Assembly (NCBI RefSeq): GCF_000426365.1
Contig: NZ_AUFF01000001.1
Span: 620,001-684,000, forward strand
DNA from: Arenimonas composti TR7-09 = DSM 18010
Lineage (GTDB): Bacteria; Pseudomonadota; Gammaproteobacteria; Xanthomonadales; Xanthomonadaceae
Length of the DNA: 64,000 nucleotides
Direction of reading: 5' to 3'
The translations under genes were made by a program, and so were the position numbers. This document shows, piece after piece, positions 1-10,200 of the stretch. Position 1 is the stretch's first letter, and each line of letters begins with the position of its first letter. Below the pieces are notes generated by a model, which was not told where the DNA came from, did no database searches, and saw nothing but the letters and a program-made list of their open reading frames with translations.

Positions 1-53
1 ATCACCGCCTCTACGACGCCAAACACTCCGGCAGGAATCGGGTCTGCGGCTGA
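1..53 (+). CDS. C-terminal end of a GGDEF-domain protein (partial)
   Basis: The reading frame entering the window in phase 3 gives HRLYDAKHSGRNRVCG and a TGA stop at 51-53. The LYxAKxxGRNRV pattern is the conserved last helix and strand of GGDEF (diguanylate cyclase) domains. Only about 16 residues are visible, so catalytic state and the rest of the protein cannot be judged. It converges on the mscS-like gene that ends at 108. Confidence 0.7.
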   Translation, partial: HRLYDAKHSGRNRVCG

Positions 54-107
54 TGGGTTCGCGGCGTGGGTCGGCGGTGACCATCGCGCCGGATGCCGGA
101 TCGCCGG

Positions 108-953
108 TCAATCGTTCGGCGCCACCGGCGCCAGGACGGCGACTTCGCGGCGCGGGAGGGCGAGGGGGATGTGCTCGCGGTCGAAGGTGTCGCGAATGGC
201 CTGGAGCAGCGCGCTGCGCGCCGCCCCGTGGTCGGGCGTCGCCACCCACGCGTAGAGGTTCACCGTGACCGCCGCCTCGCCGAGGGCGCCGACGGTGACG
301 TCCGACGCGGGCGTCGCCAGCACCCGCGGCTCGTCGCCGGCGATCGCCAGCAGCAGGCTGCGCACGCGGCCGAGGTCCTGGTCGTAGCCGATGTTCAGGG
401 CGATGTCGATGCGCCGCTGCGGCCGCGCCGTGTAGTTCACGATCGGCGCGGTGGTGATCTGGCTGTTGGGCAGGATCAGCTCGTGACCCTGGGCGGTGCG
501 CAGCCGGGTCTGGAAGATGCGCACGTGCTCGACGGTGCCTTCCTGGCCGGCGATCGATACCGCGTCGCCGGCACGGAACGGACGCAGCACGATCAGCATC
601 ACCCCCGAGGCGATGTTCGACAGCGAGTCCTTCAGCGCCAGGCCGATCGCCAGGCCGGCGGCGCCGAGCACCGCCAGCAGCGAGGTCGTCGGCACGCCGA
701 GCGCGTCGAGCGCCGCGACCAGGACGACGACCAGGCCGATCGCGTTCGCCAGGCCGGCGAGGAAGCCGCGCAGGATCGGCTCGACCGCGAGGCGTTCGAG
801 CAGCCGCACCAGCGCGCCGGCAAGCCGCTTGGACAACCACCAGCCGCCGCCGGCGATCGCCAGCGCGACGCCGACCCGCAGCAGCCATTCGGTCCAGCGT
901 TCCGCGGTCAGCAGGTCGGCGGCGCGGACGGACGCCAGCAGGGTGTCGAACAT
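108..953 (-). CDS. Small-conductance mechanosensitive channel, MscS family
   Basis: Inner-membrane channel that opens under membrane tension to release solutes during hypo-osmotic shock. The 281-residue length is close to E. coli MscS (286). Hydrophobic segments lie at about 23-42, 66-84 and 92-118; the third is rich in Gly and Ala (LGAAGLAIGLALKDSLSNI), as expected for the pore-lining helix. The cytoplasmic beta domain carries the family LPNS signature followed by a VNYT stretch. It lies 13 bp downstream of ppsA on the same strand and could be read through from it. Alternative: one of the short YnaI/YbdG-type paralogues, but the three-helix layout favours plain MscS. Confidence 0.9.
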   Translation of the reverse strand: MFDTLLASVRAADLLTAERWTEWLLRVGVALAIAGGGWWLSKRLAGALVRLLERLAVEPILRGFLAGLANAIGLVVVLVAALDALGVPTTSLLAVLGAAGLAIGLALKDSLSNIASGVMLIVLRPFRAGDAVSIAGQEGTVEHVRIFQTRLRTAQGHELILPNSQITTAPIVNYTARPQRRIDIALNIGYDQDLGRVRSLLLAIAGDEPRVLATPASDVTVGALGEAAVTVNLYAWVATPDHGAARSALLQAIRDTFDREHIPLALPRREVAVLAPVAPND

Positions 954-966
954 CGGCGGCCCGGCC

Positions 967-3336
<2,370 letters not shown>

Positions 3337-3452
3337 AGGCGGTCTCCGTGCGGGATGGGCGAGGGCGGCCCCGCGAGTCGCGGCGGGGCGGGCTGCCCGG
3401 GGGAAGGGATCGCTGCGTATGATACGACGCCGCAACGGACCGGGGAGCGCAC

Positions 3453-4274
3453 ATGGCCGACGCCAGGCCCATTTTCTACGTATCGGATGGCACCGGCATC
3501 ACCGCCGAGACGATCGGCCACAGTCTGCTGACGCAGTTCAACGGCGTCAGTTTCGATCCCCGCCGCATCCCCTTCGTCGACAGCGTCGAGAAGGCCGAGG
3601 CCGCGGTGGCCGAGATCCGCGCCACCGGCGAACGTGCCGGTTGCCGGCCGATCGTCGTGAACACGGTCGTCGACCCGGACCTCAATGCGCTGCTGGCCGA
3701 GAGCGGGGCGCTGATGCTCGACCTGTTCGCGCCGTTCATCGCCCCGCTCGAGCAGGAACTCGGCGTCCGCCGCGAGAGCGCGGTCGGCCACGCCCATGGC
3801 ATGGTCGACTTCGCCGCGTACGAGCAGCGCATCAATGCGACGAACTACGCGCTGACCCACGACGACGGCATCGACATCCACTACGACGATGCCGACGTGA
3901 TCCTGGTCGGGGTGTCGCGCTCAGGCAAGACGCCGACCTGCCTGTATCTCGCCCTGCATTACGGCGTGAAGGCCGCGAACTACCCGCTGACCGAAGAGGA
4001 CCTCGAAGGCTCGGGCCTGCCGCCGCGCCTGCGCGCGCACCGCGGCAAGCTGTTCGGCCTGACCATCGATCCGCAGCGGCTGCAGCAGATCCGCCAGGAG
4101 CGCAAGCCGAACTCGCGCTACGCGACGATGGAGCTGTGCCGGCGCGAGGTCGCCGCCGCCGAGACGATGTTCCGGCAGGAGAACATCCCGGTGCTCAGCA
4201 CGACCCATACCTCGATCGAGGAGATCGCCAGCAAGGTGCTGGCGCACAAGGGCATCCGCCGCAGCATGTTCTGA
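3453..4274 (+). CDS. ppsR: PEP synthase regulatory protein (bifunctional kinase/pyrophosphorylase)
   Basis: DUF299-family regulator, 273 residues, that inactivates PpsA by ADP-dependent phosphorylation and reactivates it by phosphate-dependent dephosphorylation. The N-terminus [19 protein letters not shown] is the family hallmark. The nucleotide-binding P-loop-like motif [10 protein letters not shown] lies near residue 153. The C-terminus [10 protein letters not shown]-type ending ([14 protein letters not shown]) is also typical. It starts 116 bp from the ppsA TTG on the opposite strand; the gap contains TATGAT at 3418-3423, usable as a -10 element by ppsR. Divergent pairing with ppsA is the expected arrangement for this regulator. 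Confidence 0.95.
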   Translation: MADARPIFYVSDGTGITAETIGHSLLTQFNGVSFDPRRIPFVDSVEKAEAAVAEIRATGERAGCRPIVVNTVVDPDLNALLAESGALMLDLFAPFIAPLEQELGVRRESAVGHAHGMVDFAAYEQRINATNYALTHDDGIDIHYDDADVILVGVSRSGKTPTCLYLALHYGVKAANYPLTEEDLEGSGLPPRLRAHRGKLFGLTIDPQRLQQIRQERKPNSRYATMELCRREVAAAETMFRQENIPVLSTTHTSIEEIASKVLAHKGIRRSMF

Positions 4275-4307
4275 TTCCGTGCGGGAAAGGGCTGCTAGAG
4301 TCGGCCC

Positions 4308-4802
4308 ATGACTGCAGGAACCACCCGCAACCCGGCGCCCCGTTTCAGCCGCTTCACCTGGCTGATGGAGACCTACGCCGAGAACTTCAGCCGCCTGAGC
4401 CGGATGTTCCAGCCGCAGGGGCTGCCGGAGGGTCGTTACGTGTCGCGCGTGCCCGGCGGCCTCGAGCTGCTGGTCGACGTGCTCGCCCAGCATCCCTATA
4501 CGGTGGAATTGCGCCTGAGCTACCGCATGCTCGACGACGCCACCGGCCAGCCGGATCCCTCGGCCTATGTGCGGCTCTATCGCGATGCCCGCCAGGCCGA
4601 GGTCACGCACTGCTACGTCGGCCGCCACTGGCAGGACGTGCTGGGGGTACACCCGAGCATCAAGGCGATGCTCAACCATCGCCTGCGCATGAACGCTTTC
4701 CTCAACAAGTGGCTGGAATATCTGGACGGCGAGGGGCATGGCCCGCATACAATCACCGCGGTCGAGCCCAGCGAGGACAACGAAGTTGTCGTCTGTGCTT
4801 GA
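4308..4802 (+). CDS. YqiB-like protein of the DUF1249 family
   Basis: The 164-residue protein aligns by eye with E. coli YqiB. It has the NFSRLSRMF start of the domain, a central strand with VELRLSYRM, a VRLYRDARQAEVTHC segment and a helical C-terminus with AFLNKWLEYLDGEGH. The biochemical role of DUF1249 proteins is unknown to me. It sits 33 bp after ppsR on the same strand. Its stop codon TGA (4800-4802) is embedded in the -35 hexamer of the following tRNA promoter. Confidence 0.85.
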   Translation: MTAGTTRNPAPRFSRFTWLMETYAENFSRLSRMFQPQGLPEGRYVSRVPGGLELLVDVLAQHPYTVELRLSYRMLDDATGQPDPSAYVRLYRDARQAEVTHCYVGRHWQDVLGVHPSIKAMLNHRLRMNAFLNKWLEYLDGEGHGPHTITAVEPSEDNEVVVCA

Positions 4803-4827
4803 CGACCCGGAAGTCGATCACTAAACT
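4799..4827 (+). promoter_or_regulatory. Sigma-70 promoter of the tRNA pair
   Basis: TTGACG (4799-4804), a 17-bp spacer and TAAACT (4822-4827) form a near-consensus sigma-70 promoter. The expected start point is near 4834, about 12 bp before the mature tRNA-Ala. The -35 hexamer contains the stop codon of the preceding gene. Confidence 0.7.
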
Positions 4828-4845
4828 TCCGCTTCTTCCTTCGGT

Positions 4846-4921
<76 letters not shown>

Positions 4922-4945
4922 CCGATTCAAACTCGCTGCGTCCAA

Positions 4946-5021
4946 GTCCCCATCGTCTAGAGGCCTAGGACATTACCCTTTCACGGTAGCGACCGGGGTT
5001 CGAATCCCCGTGGGGACGCCA
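4946..5021 (+). tRNA. tRNA-Glu (anticodon TTC)
   Basis: A 76-nt tRNA beginning GTCCCC and ending GGGGAC-GCCA with encoded CCA. The anticodon loop CTTTCAC gives anticodon TTC. The D-arm CGTCTAGAGGCCTAGGAC and T-arm GGGGTTCGAATCCCC are typical of bacterial tRNA-Glu. It is probably cotranscribed with tRNA-Ala from the promoter at 4799 and ends at the hairpin at 5042. Confidence 0.97.
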
Positions 5022-5041
5022 CGCGGCGCCGCGAGTTCACG

Positions 5042-5072
5042 AAAGCCCGGCGAACGCCGGGCTTTTGTTTTT
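5042..5072 (+). terminator. Rho-independent terminator after the tRNAs
   Basis: A 10-bp stem AAAGCCCGGC / GCCGGGCTTT with a GAAC tetraloop is followed by T-rich TGTTTTT. It lies 20 bp after tRNA-Glu and closes the tRNA transcript. Confidence 0.88.
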
Positions 5073-5184
5073 CCGGCCGCCGCCACCATCATCGCCGGCA
5101 GGGCGACTGCCAGGTCGAGCCGGATGCCGAACCCGAAAGCCTTCACCGCCATCACGATCATTCGGAACGAGCACGGAGCCGCGC

Positions 5185-5877
5185 GTGGCTGAGCAGCCCG
5201 TGCGACTTGCCATCGCGACGCTGGCGCCGCTGGCCGAAGCAGCCGCCGGCCGCGGGGAAGGTTGGCTGGTCGACAGCGAACGCGCGCGAGTGGCGGCGAT
5301 GACGCTGCCGCTGCGGCGCGCGCAATACCTGGCGGGCCACTGGTTCGCCCGCGAACTCGCCGCCGAGGTCCTGCGCGAGGCGCCGGAGCGGCTCGCCTTC
5401 ACGATCGACGCCGCCGGGCGGCCGCGCATCGCGATCGATGGCCAGCTGCTCGGTTACCTGTCGCTGAGCCACAGCGGCGAGTGCCTCGCCTGCGCCTACG
5501 CGGCCGATCCGATCGGCATCGACCTGGAATTCCCGAAGTCCCGCCGCGACCTCGACGGCGTCGCCCGCTTCACCTTCTCGCCGCCGGAACGCGAGTGGCT
5601 TTCCGGCCTCGCGGGCGACGAGCGCGAGGCCGCGTTCTACCGCCTGTGGACCTTGAAGGAAGCCCGCGGCAAGCGCAGTGGCGAGGGCCTGCTGCCCGGC
5701 CGTGCGCGGCGCTGGACCGCGCTGGCCACCGCCGCCGAAGCGGCCGAGGCCGCGACGTGGACCGTGGGAGAGGGCGTGCTGGCGGTCGCCACCGACGGCG
5801 TTTCGGCGCTGGCGCCCGAAGGGCGCGGCCTGGTCGCCGCACGGCCGCAGTTCTGGTCGTTCCGCGACGGCGACTGA
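5185..5877 (+). CDS. 4'-phosphopantetheinyl transferase superfamily protein (Sfp-like)
   Basis: Transfers the phosphopantetheine arm of CoA to a serine of carrier proteins. The Mg-binding motif IGIDLEF and the downstream FYRLWTLKEARGKRSGEGL (WxxKEA) are intact, so an active enzyme is expected. The start is taken at GTG (5185) after CACGGAG, giving 230 residues, the usual size. Extending to upstream ATGs adds proline/arginine-rich sequence read from the terminator region. There is no carrier-protein or polyketide/NRPS gene nearby, so the substrate cannot be inferred from context. It converges with copB, whose stop is 4 bp away. Confidence 0.88.
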   Translation: MAEQPVRLAIATLAPLAEAAAGRGEGWLVDSERARVAAMTLPLRRAQYLAGHWFARELAAEVLREAPERLAFTIDAAGRPRIAIDGQLLGYLSLSHSGECLACAYAADPIGIDLEFPKSRRDLDGVARFTFSPPEREWLSGLAGDEREAAFYRLWTLKEARGKRSGEGLLPGRARRWTALATAAEAAEAATWTVGEGVLAVATDGVSALAPEGRGLVAARPQFWSFRDGD

Positions 5878-5881
5878 TGCC

Positions 5882-6772
5882 TCAGAACCAGAAGCGGACC
5901 CCGGCCACCACGCGCGTGTGGCGCACATCGTCGCCGGCAGCGCGGCGTCGGTCGGCGCTGCCGCCGAGCGCGCGTTCGTGGCTCACGCCGACGTAGGGCG
6001 CGAAGCGGCGGTCGATCTCCCAGCGCAGGCGCAGACCGGCTTCCAGCGCGACCGGGCCGGCTTCGACCTGGCGCGCAGGATCGTCGCGCAGCGCGACGCG
6101 CGCCTCGAGCGACGACTGCAGGATCAGCCGCTGGCTCAGCAGGGTTTCGCGTTCGACCTCGACCCCGGCTTCGACATGGCCGTGGCGGTCGACCCAGGCA
6201 GTCGCCTCCACCTCGAAGCGATACGGCGCCAGCCCCTGCACACCGAGCGCGGCCCAGGCGCGGTCCGCGCCGTCGCCGTGGTCGACGCGGACACCGGCGA
6301 GCAGGTCCCACCACGGCGTCAGCGGATGCCCGTACAGCAGCTCCGTCTGCGCGGCGGTGGCGCCGTCCTCGCGTACGCCTTCGCCGCGCAGCCACAGCCG
6401 GTGCAGGTCGCCGCCGTACCAGGCCGAGATGTCCCAGCCGACGCCGGTGTCGCCGTCGCCTCGCAGCGCCTCCAGCCGATCGAACAGCACGAAGTGGTGG
6501 GCGTGGGCGCCGTGCATCGCATGCAGGTCGATGCCGCCCGGCGGCACCGCGGCGGCGCGGTCGGCATCGGTGGGCGGCGGCACCGGTACAGCAGGCGCGG
6601 TGGCATGCGCGGCGTGCCCGGCGTGGGCCGCGTGATCGGTGCGTTCCGCCGCCTGCGTTCGCGGCGCATCGTCCGCGTGCTGCCGGTGGCCGGCATGGGC
6701 GTCGTGATCGTGTTGCGCCAGCGCCGGCGCAGCGACCCAGGCGAGCAGCAGGGCGAGGGCAGGGCGGCTCAT
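5882..6772 (-). CDS. copB: Copper resistance protein B, outer-membrane
   Basis: The 296-residue protein has a signal peptide (about 1-19, ending APALAQ). A His-rich segment follows (DHDAHAGHRQHADD, then HAAHAGHAAHAT). The rest is a CopB-type beta-barrel domain from FVLFDRLEAL to the terminal VVAGVRFWF, whose last Phe is typical of outer-membrane barrels. CopB is thought to bind or export copper at the outer membrane together with CopA. The ATG overlaps the copA TGA (ATGA), so the pair is translationally coupled. A longer upstream frame to 6952 is only a shadow of copA. Confidence 0.9.
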   Translation of the reverse strand: MSRPALALLLAWVAAPALAQHDHDAHAGHRQHADDAPRTQAAERTDHAAHAGHAAHATAPAVPVPPPTDADRAAAVPPGGIDLHAMHGAHAHHFVLFDRLEALRGDGDTGVGWDISAWYGGDLHRLWLRGEGVREDGATAAQTELLYGHPLTPWWDLLAGVRVDHGDGADRAWAALGVQGLAPYRFEVEATAWVDRHGHVEAGVEVERETLLSQRLILQSSLEARVALRDDPARQVEAGPVALEAGLRLRWEIDRRFAPYVGVSHERALGGSADRRRAAGDDVRHTRVVAGVRFWF

Positions 6773-8547
6773 TCGTGCACCTGCACGACGCGCATCATTC
6801 CCGCTTCCATGTGGTAGAGCAGGTGGCAGTGCCAGGCCCAGTGGCCGAGCGCGTCGGCACGCACGCGATAGCTGCGGCGGGTGCCCGGCGGCATGTCGAC
6901 GGTGTGCTTGCGGACGAGGAATTCGCCGCGTTCGTCCTCGAGGTCGCTCCACATGCCGTGCAGGTGGATCGGGTGGGTCATCATCGTGTCGTTGACGAGG
7001 GTGATGCGCACGCGTTCGCCGTAGCGCAGGCGCAGCGGCGCGGCGTCGGCGAAATGCTGCCCGTCGACGCCCCAGGCGAAGCGTTCCATGTGCCCGGTCA
7101 GGTGCAGTTCGATCTCGCGCCCGGGGTCGCGGCCGTCGGGGTCGGGGAAGCTGCTGCGCAGCATCGAATAGCTCAGCACCCTGCGGCCGTTGTCGCGCAG
7201 GCCGATGCCGGGGTCGTCGAGGCGTGGCGACGCGGTGGCGACCTGCATGTCGACGAAGGGGCTGCGCGCTTCGCCGGGCGGATGCGTGATGGTGGCGGCG
7301 TCGGACGGAGCGGCGCCGTGGCCAGCGTGCATCGCCGCGCCGCAGCCGCCTTCGCCCATCGCCGCGCCGCAGCCGCCTTCCGCCGCCTTGCCGTGCTCGC
7401 CATGGCCATGGCCCATGTCGGCCATCGTCAGCCGCGGCCGCGGGTCGAGCGGCGGCACCGGCGCGCGCAAACCCTCGCGCAGCGCCAGGGTGCCGGCGAC
7501 GAAACCGGTGCGCCCGAGGTCCTGGGCGAAGATCGTGAACGCGTCCTGCCCGCGCGGCTCGACGATGACGTCGAAGGTCTCGGCAGTGGCGATGCGCAGC
7601 TCGTCGACGGTGACGGGGTGCACGGGCTGGCCGTCGGCGGCGACCACCGTCAGCTTCAGGCCCGGGATGCGCACGTCGAAATGGGTCATCGCCGAACCAT
7701 TGATCAGGCGCAGCCGCAGCTTCTCGCCGTGGCGGAACAGGCCGGTCCAGTTGCCGAGCGAGGTGGTGCCGTTGAGCAGGTAGGTATAGGTGTTGGCGTC
7801 GACGTCGGACAGGTCGGTGGGCGTCATCCGCATCCGCGCCCAGGCCAGGCGGTCGCGCGCCGTCGCCGCGACGCCGTCACGGCCGGCATCGGCGAGGAAA
7901 TCGCCGACGGTCAGGCGGGCGTGGTTGTCGTAGGCCGGCATCTGTTTCAGGCGGCGGTAGAGCGCGGCGCTGTCGAGGTCGGTCCAGTCGCTGAACATCA
8001 GCACGTAGTCGCGGTCGACCGCGTGCGGGTCCGGACCGGCCGGGTCGATGATGATCGGCCCGTAGAGCCCGGACTGTTCCTGGAAGGCGGAGTGGCTGTG
8101 GTACCAGTAGGTGCCCGACTGGCGGACCTGGAACCGGTAGTAGTAGCTCTCGCCGCGGCGGATGCCGGCGAAGCTCAGGCCCGGCACGCCATCCATGTTC
8201 GCCGGCAGCAGCAGGCCGTGCCAGTGGATCGAGGTGAGGTCACCGAACGCGCTGGCGGATGGCAGCGCGTTGCGTACGCGCAGCGTCACCGTGTCGCCCT
8301 CGCGCCAGCGCAGCAGCGGTGCCGGCAGCGAGCCGTTGACGGTGATCGCGGTGCGTGCCCGGCCGGTGAAGTCGACCGGCGTCTCGCCGATCGCGAGGTC
8401 GAAGCGCGTGCCGGCCAGCACCACCGGGCCGGAAGGATCGCGCAGCGCCCAGCTGCGCCGCGGCCAGGCACCCGCCAGGGCGCCGCCGGCAGCCAGGCCG
8501 AGCACGAAGCGGCGGCGGTCGGGGCAGGTGGGGAAGGGGGAGTCCAT
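6769..8547 (-). CDS. copA: Copper resistance multicopper oxidase CopA
   Basis: Periplasmic multicopper oxidase, 592 residues, that oxidises Cu(I) and sequesters copper. A Tat signal is visible (DRRRFVLGLA near residue 10). All four copper-ligand blocks are present: HWHG (about 108), YWYHSH (about 153), HPIHLHGMW and HCHLLYHMEAGMM near the C-terminus. Between domains 2 and 3 is a Met/His/Cys-rich linker with MGHGHGEHGK and a tandem EGGCGAAM. It heads the copA-copB operon. No copRS or cueR-type regulator is in the window. Confidence 0.95.
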   Translation of the reverse strand: MDSPFPTCPDRRRFVLGLAAGGALAGAWPRRSWALRDPSGPVVLAGTRFDLAIGETPVDFTGRARTAITVNGSLPAPLLRWREGDTVTLRVRNALPSASAFGDLTSIHWHGLLLPANMDGVPGLSFAGIRRGESYYYRFQVRQSGTYWYHSHSAFQEQSGLYGPIIIDPAGPDPHAVDRDYVLMFSDWTDLDSAALYRRLKQMPAYDNHARLTVGDFLADAGRDGVAATARDRLAWARMRMTPTDLSDVDANTYTYLLNGTTSLGNWTGLFRHGEKLRLRLINGSAMTHFDVRIPGLKLTVVAADGQPVHPVTVDELRIATAETFDVIVEPRGQDAFTIFAQDLGRTGFVAGTLALREGLRAPVPPLDPRPRLTMADMGHGHGEHGKAAEGGCGAAMGEGGCGAAMHAGHGAAPSDAATITHPPGEARSPFVDMQVATASPRLDDPGIGLRDNGRRVLSYSMLRSSFPDPDGRDPGREIELHLTGHMERFAWGVDGQHFADAAPLRLRYGERVRITLVNDTMMTHPIHLHGMWSDLEDERGEFLVRKHTVDMPPGTRRSYRVRADALGHWAWHCHLLYHMEAGMMRVVQVHE

Positions 8548-8612
8548 CGTCGTTCCGCTACGGTCAGGCCGGTATTGTCGCCCGAACGCGCCGGGCCGGG
8601 CCGGGGCACGGA

Positions 8613-8626
8613 TTGACGTGGATCAA
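8613..8626. promoter_or_regulatory. FNR/Anr-type box
   Basis: TTGACGTGGATCAA matches the FNR/Anr consensus TTGAT-N4-ATCAA at 9 of 10 specified positions. It lies 56 bp before the ATG of the universal stress protein gene and 65 bp from divergent copA. The spacing would suit activation of the stress gene under oxygen limitation, as known for several Anr-controlled universal stress proteins. I do not see a convincing -10 hexamer to fix the start point. Confidence 0.65.
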
Positions 8627-8682
8627 CGCCGAAGACCCGCCGCGGCGCGATCGTAGGGCGCAGCCCACTGAAGGAGCACGCC

Positions 8683-9495
8683 ATGTACCCCGACATCCTC
8701 GTGGCCACCACCCGCCAGGGCGACGATGCCGCCGCCTTCGCCTACGCCTGCCACCTGGCCGGCAGCGACGGCCGGGTGAGCGTGCTGGTGCAGCCGCGCC
8801 TGAGCACCATTCCCGACGGCTCCCTCGGCGCCTTTGCGGCCGCCGCCTACGTGGCGATGTACGAACAGGTGCAGCGCGACGCGATCGCCGATCGCGACAG
8901 CTGGACGAGCGTGCTCGCGGACTCCGGGGTGGCCGGCGAGGTCAAGCTGGTCGAGGACATCCTCGGCACCCCGGGACAGACGGCGGCGGCCTGCGCGCGC
9001 TACGCCGACATCGCGGTGGTCGGGCTCGATCGCCCGGACACGCTCGGCTTCGAAGTCCACGATGAGATCGCCTCGCTGCTGACCGGGGCCGGTCGACCTG
9101 TGCTGGTCGTTCCGCGCGGCCACGCCGGCGGCCTCCCGGCCCGCATCGTGATCGGCTGGCAGGCGGGCGCCAACGCCGCGCGCGCCGTCCACGACGCGCT
9201 TCCGCTGCTGGAACAGGCGGAGAGCGTCGACATCGTCCTTGCCGGCAAGGACGACGACACCGGCGGCGACGCGCTGGCGCGGCACCTGCGCCGGCACGGG
9301 GTCGAGGCCCGGGTGCGCCTGGATCCGGCGACCGGCGAGCCGGGCGCCACGCTGCTCCGGCAGGCGGACGAGCTCGGTGCTGACCTGCTGGTCATGGGCG
9401 GCTACGGCCGTTCGCGACTGCGGGAGTGGGCCTTCGGCGGCACCACGCGGCATGTGCTGACGCACACGCGGATTCCGGTGCTGCTGGCGCATTGA
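8683..9495 (+). CDS. Universal stress protein with two Usp domains
   Basis: The 270 residues form two tandem Usp folds, about 1-140 and 147-270. The first begins MYPDILVATTRQGDDAAAF. The second begins RIVIGWQAGANAARAVHDAL and ends with VMGGYGRSRLREWAFGGTT, close to the ATP-binding G-2x-G-9x-G(S/T) signature but with GG in the last step. A good ribosome site AAGGAG precedes the ATG. The upstream FNR-type box suggests expression in low oxygen. Partner or client is not evident. A GGTAGCCG/CGGCTACC inverted repeat (9504-9529) without a T-run follows. Confidence 0.88.
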   Translation: MYPDILVATTRQGDDAAAFAYACHLAGSDGRVSVLVQPRLSTIPDGSLGAFAAAAYVAMYEQVQRDAIADRDSWTSVLADSGVAGEVKLVEDILGTPGQTAAACARYADIAVVGLDRPDTLGFEVHDEIASLLTGAGRPVLVVPRGHAGGLPARIVIGWQAGANAARAVHDALPLLEQAESVDIVLAGKDDDTGGDALARHLRRHGVEARVRLDPATGEPGATLLRQADELGADLLVMGGYGRSRLREWAFGGTTRHVLTHTRIPVLLAH

Positions 9496-9533
9496 GGGGA
9501 GCGGGTAGCCGGCGCCTGTGTCGGCTACCTCGC

Positions 9534-9561
9534 GCGTTACATAATATACATTATGCGCACT
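9534..9561. other. Left dif-like Xer site (attL; probable functional chromosomal dif)
   Basis: 22 consecutive bases (9539-9560) equal the reverse complement of E. coli dif: inner XerD arm ACATAA, spacer TATACA and XerC arm TTATGCGCAC. Only the outer 5 bases of the XerD arm and the last XerC-arm base differ. The ATG of the following gene (9553) lies inside the XerC arm. KOPS motifs point towards this site from both sides. Confidence 0.9.
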
Positions 9562-10200
9562 ACGAAGGCTAAGCCGGCCCGTGCCGGCAAGGCCGGAAAG
9601 CGGCCCAGAAGCCGCGCCGTGACAGCCGATCGGTTCCAGACGGCCCGCCTGACGGCGTGCCTGTCGGTGCCGGCGACGGCGAAACTTCTTCATGTCACCG
9701 AGCGCACCGTACATAACTGGGAATCGGGCCGGTCCCGGGTCCCTTATGCCGCCTACAAGCTCCTGCGGGTGCTGCGCGGCTTCGACCTGGGCCACCCGGC
9801 GTGGGCAGGTTTCCGCCTCGACGGGCCGACGCTGTGGACCCCGGAGGGCCATGCGTTCCGGCCGGACCACCTCACGTGGTGGTCCCTGACCTGCCGCATG
9901 GCCGATGAGTTCCGGCGCGTACTTGCGAGGCAGCGCGCGGGCCTGCTACCGTCCCCGGACGCCAGTGCAACGCTGGCGGCGCCGCCCGTCCCCGCAGCGG
10001 CAGAGCCCCCCCCTCCAGAGGGGGTGTCGAATCCGCAAAGTCCCCTCGAGGAACTCCCTGCCCCCCACCCAGCGGGGGTGTCGATCCTGCCCCAGTGTTC
10101 TATGCGTCGAGCCCCGTCTAGTAATCACGGGGTGAAGTCCTGTGGGGCATTGTTGCGCAAACGGGGTCAATCGCCGGAGTTTTCGGGGGTGCAGCCGTGA
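9553..10200 (+). CDS. XafT-like (VC1465-family) Xer recombination activation factor
   Basis: The 215-residue protein has a conserved core at about 25-110: DRFQTARLTACLSV, then a helix-turn-helix TAKLLHVTERTVHNWESGRS, then VPYAAYKLLRVLRGFDLGHP and a WAGFRLDGPTLWTPEGHAF module. This matches proteins of Xanthomonas/Stenotrophomonas filamentous phages and Vibrio TLC phage VC1465 (XafT), which recruits XerD to an attP lacking a XerD arm. The C-terminal third is proline-rich, with two similar segments (PEGVS, PAGVS) 18 residues apart. The ATG lies inside the dif core and has no Shine-Dalgarno sequence in the integrated state. Its stop overlaps the next gene's GTG. Confidence 0.78.
   Translation: MRTTKAKPARAGKAGKRPRSRAVTADRFQTARLTACLSVPATAKLLHVTERTVHNWESGRSRVPYAAYKLLRVLRGFDLGHPAWAGFRLDGPTLWTPEGHAFRPDHLTWWSLTCRMADEFRRVLARQRAGLLPSPDASATLAAPPVPAAAEPPPPEGVSNPQSPLEELPAPHPAGVSILPQCSMRRAPSSNHGVKSCGALLRKRGQSPEFSGVQP
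10006..10084 (+). repeat. Two C5-loop-G5 hairpins followed by TGTCGA inside the element
   Basis: CCCCC, a 7-nt spacer and GGGGGTGTCGA occur twice, with the G-runs at 10020-10030 and 10074-10084, exactly 54 bp apart. Each could fold as a 5-bp G:C hairpin. They lie in the low-conservation proline-rich tail of the XafT-like gene. A role in single-strand folding or replication is only a guess. Confidence 0.45.

Noticed and set aside
3337-3435. A longer ppsA start at ATG 3435
   Set aside because: The added 33 residues are Arg/Pro/Ala-rich and absent from PpsA homologues; the TTG at 3336 has a ribosome site and gives the family length.
4973-5161. A 62-codon minus-strand frame with a hydrophobic stretch
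   Set aside because: It covers tRNA-Glu and its terminator in antisense; no ribosome site and no reason to expect a gene.
9504-9529. GGTAGCCG/CGGCTACC inverted repeat as a terminator for the stress gene
   Set aside because: The 10-nt loop and lack of a T-run make intrinsic termination unlikely; the next bases belong to the dif site.
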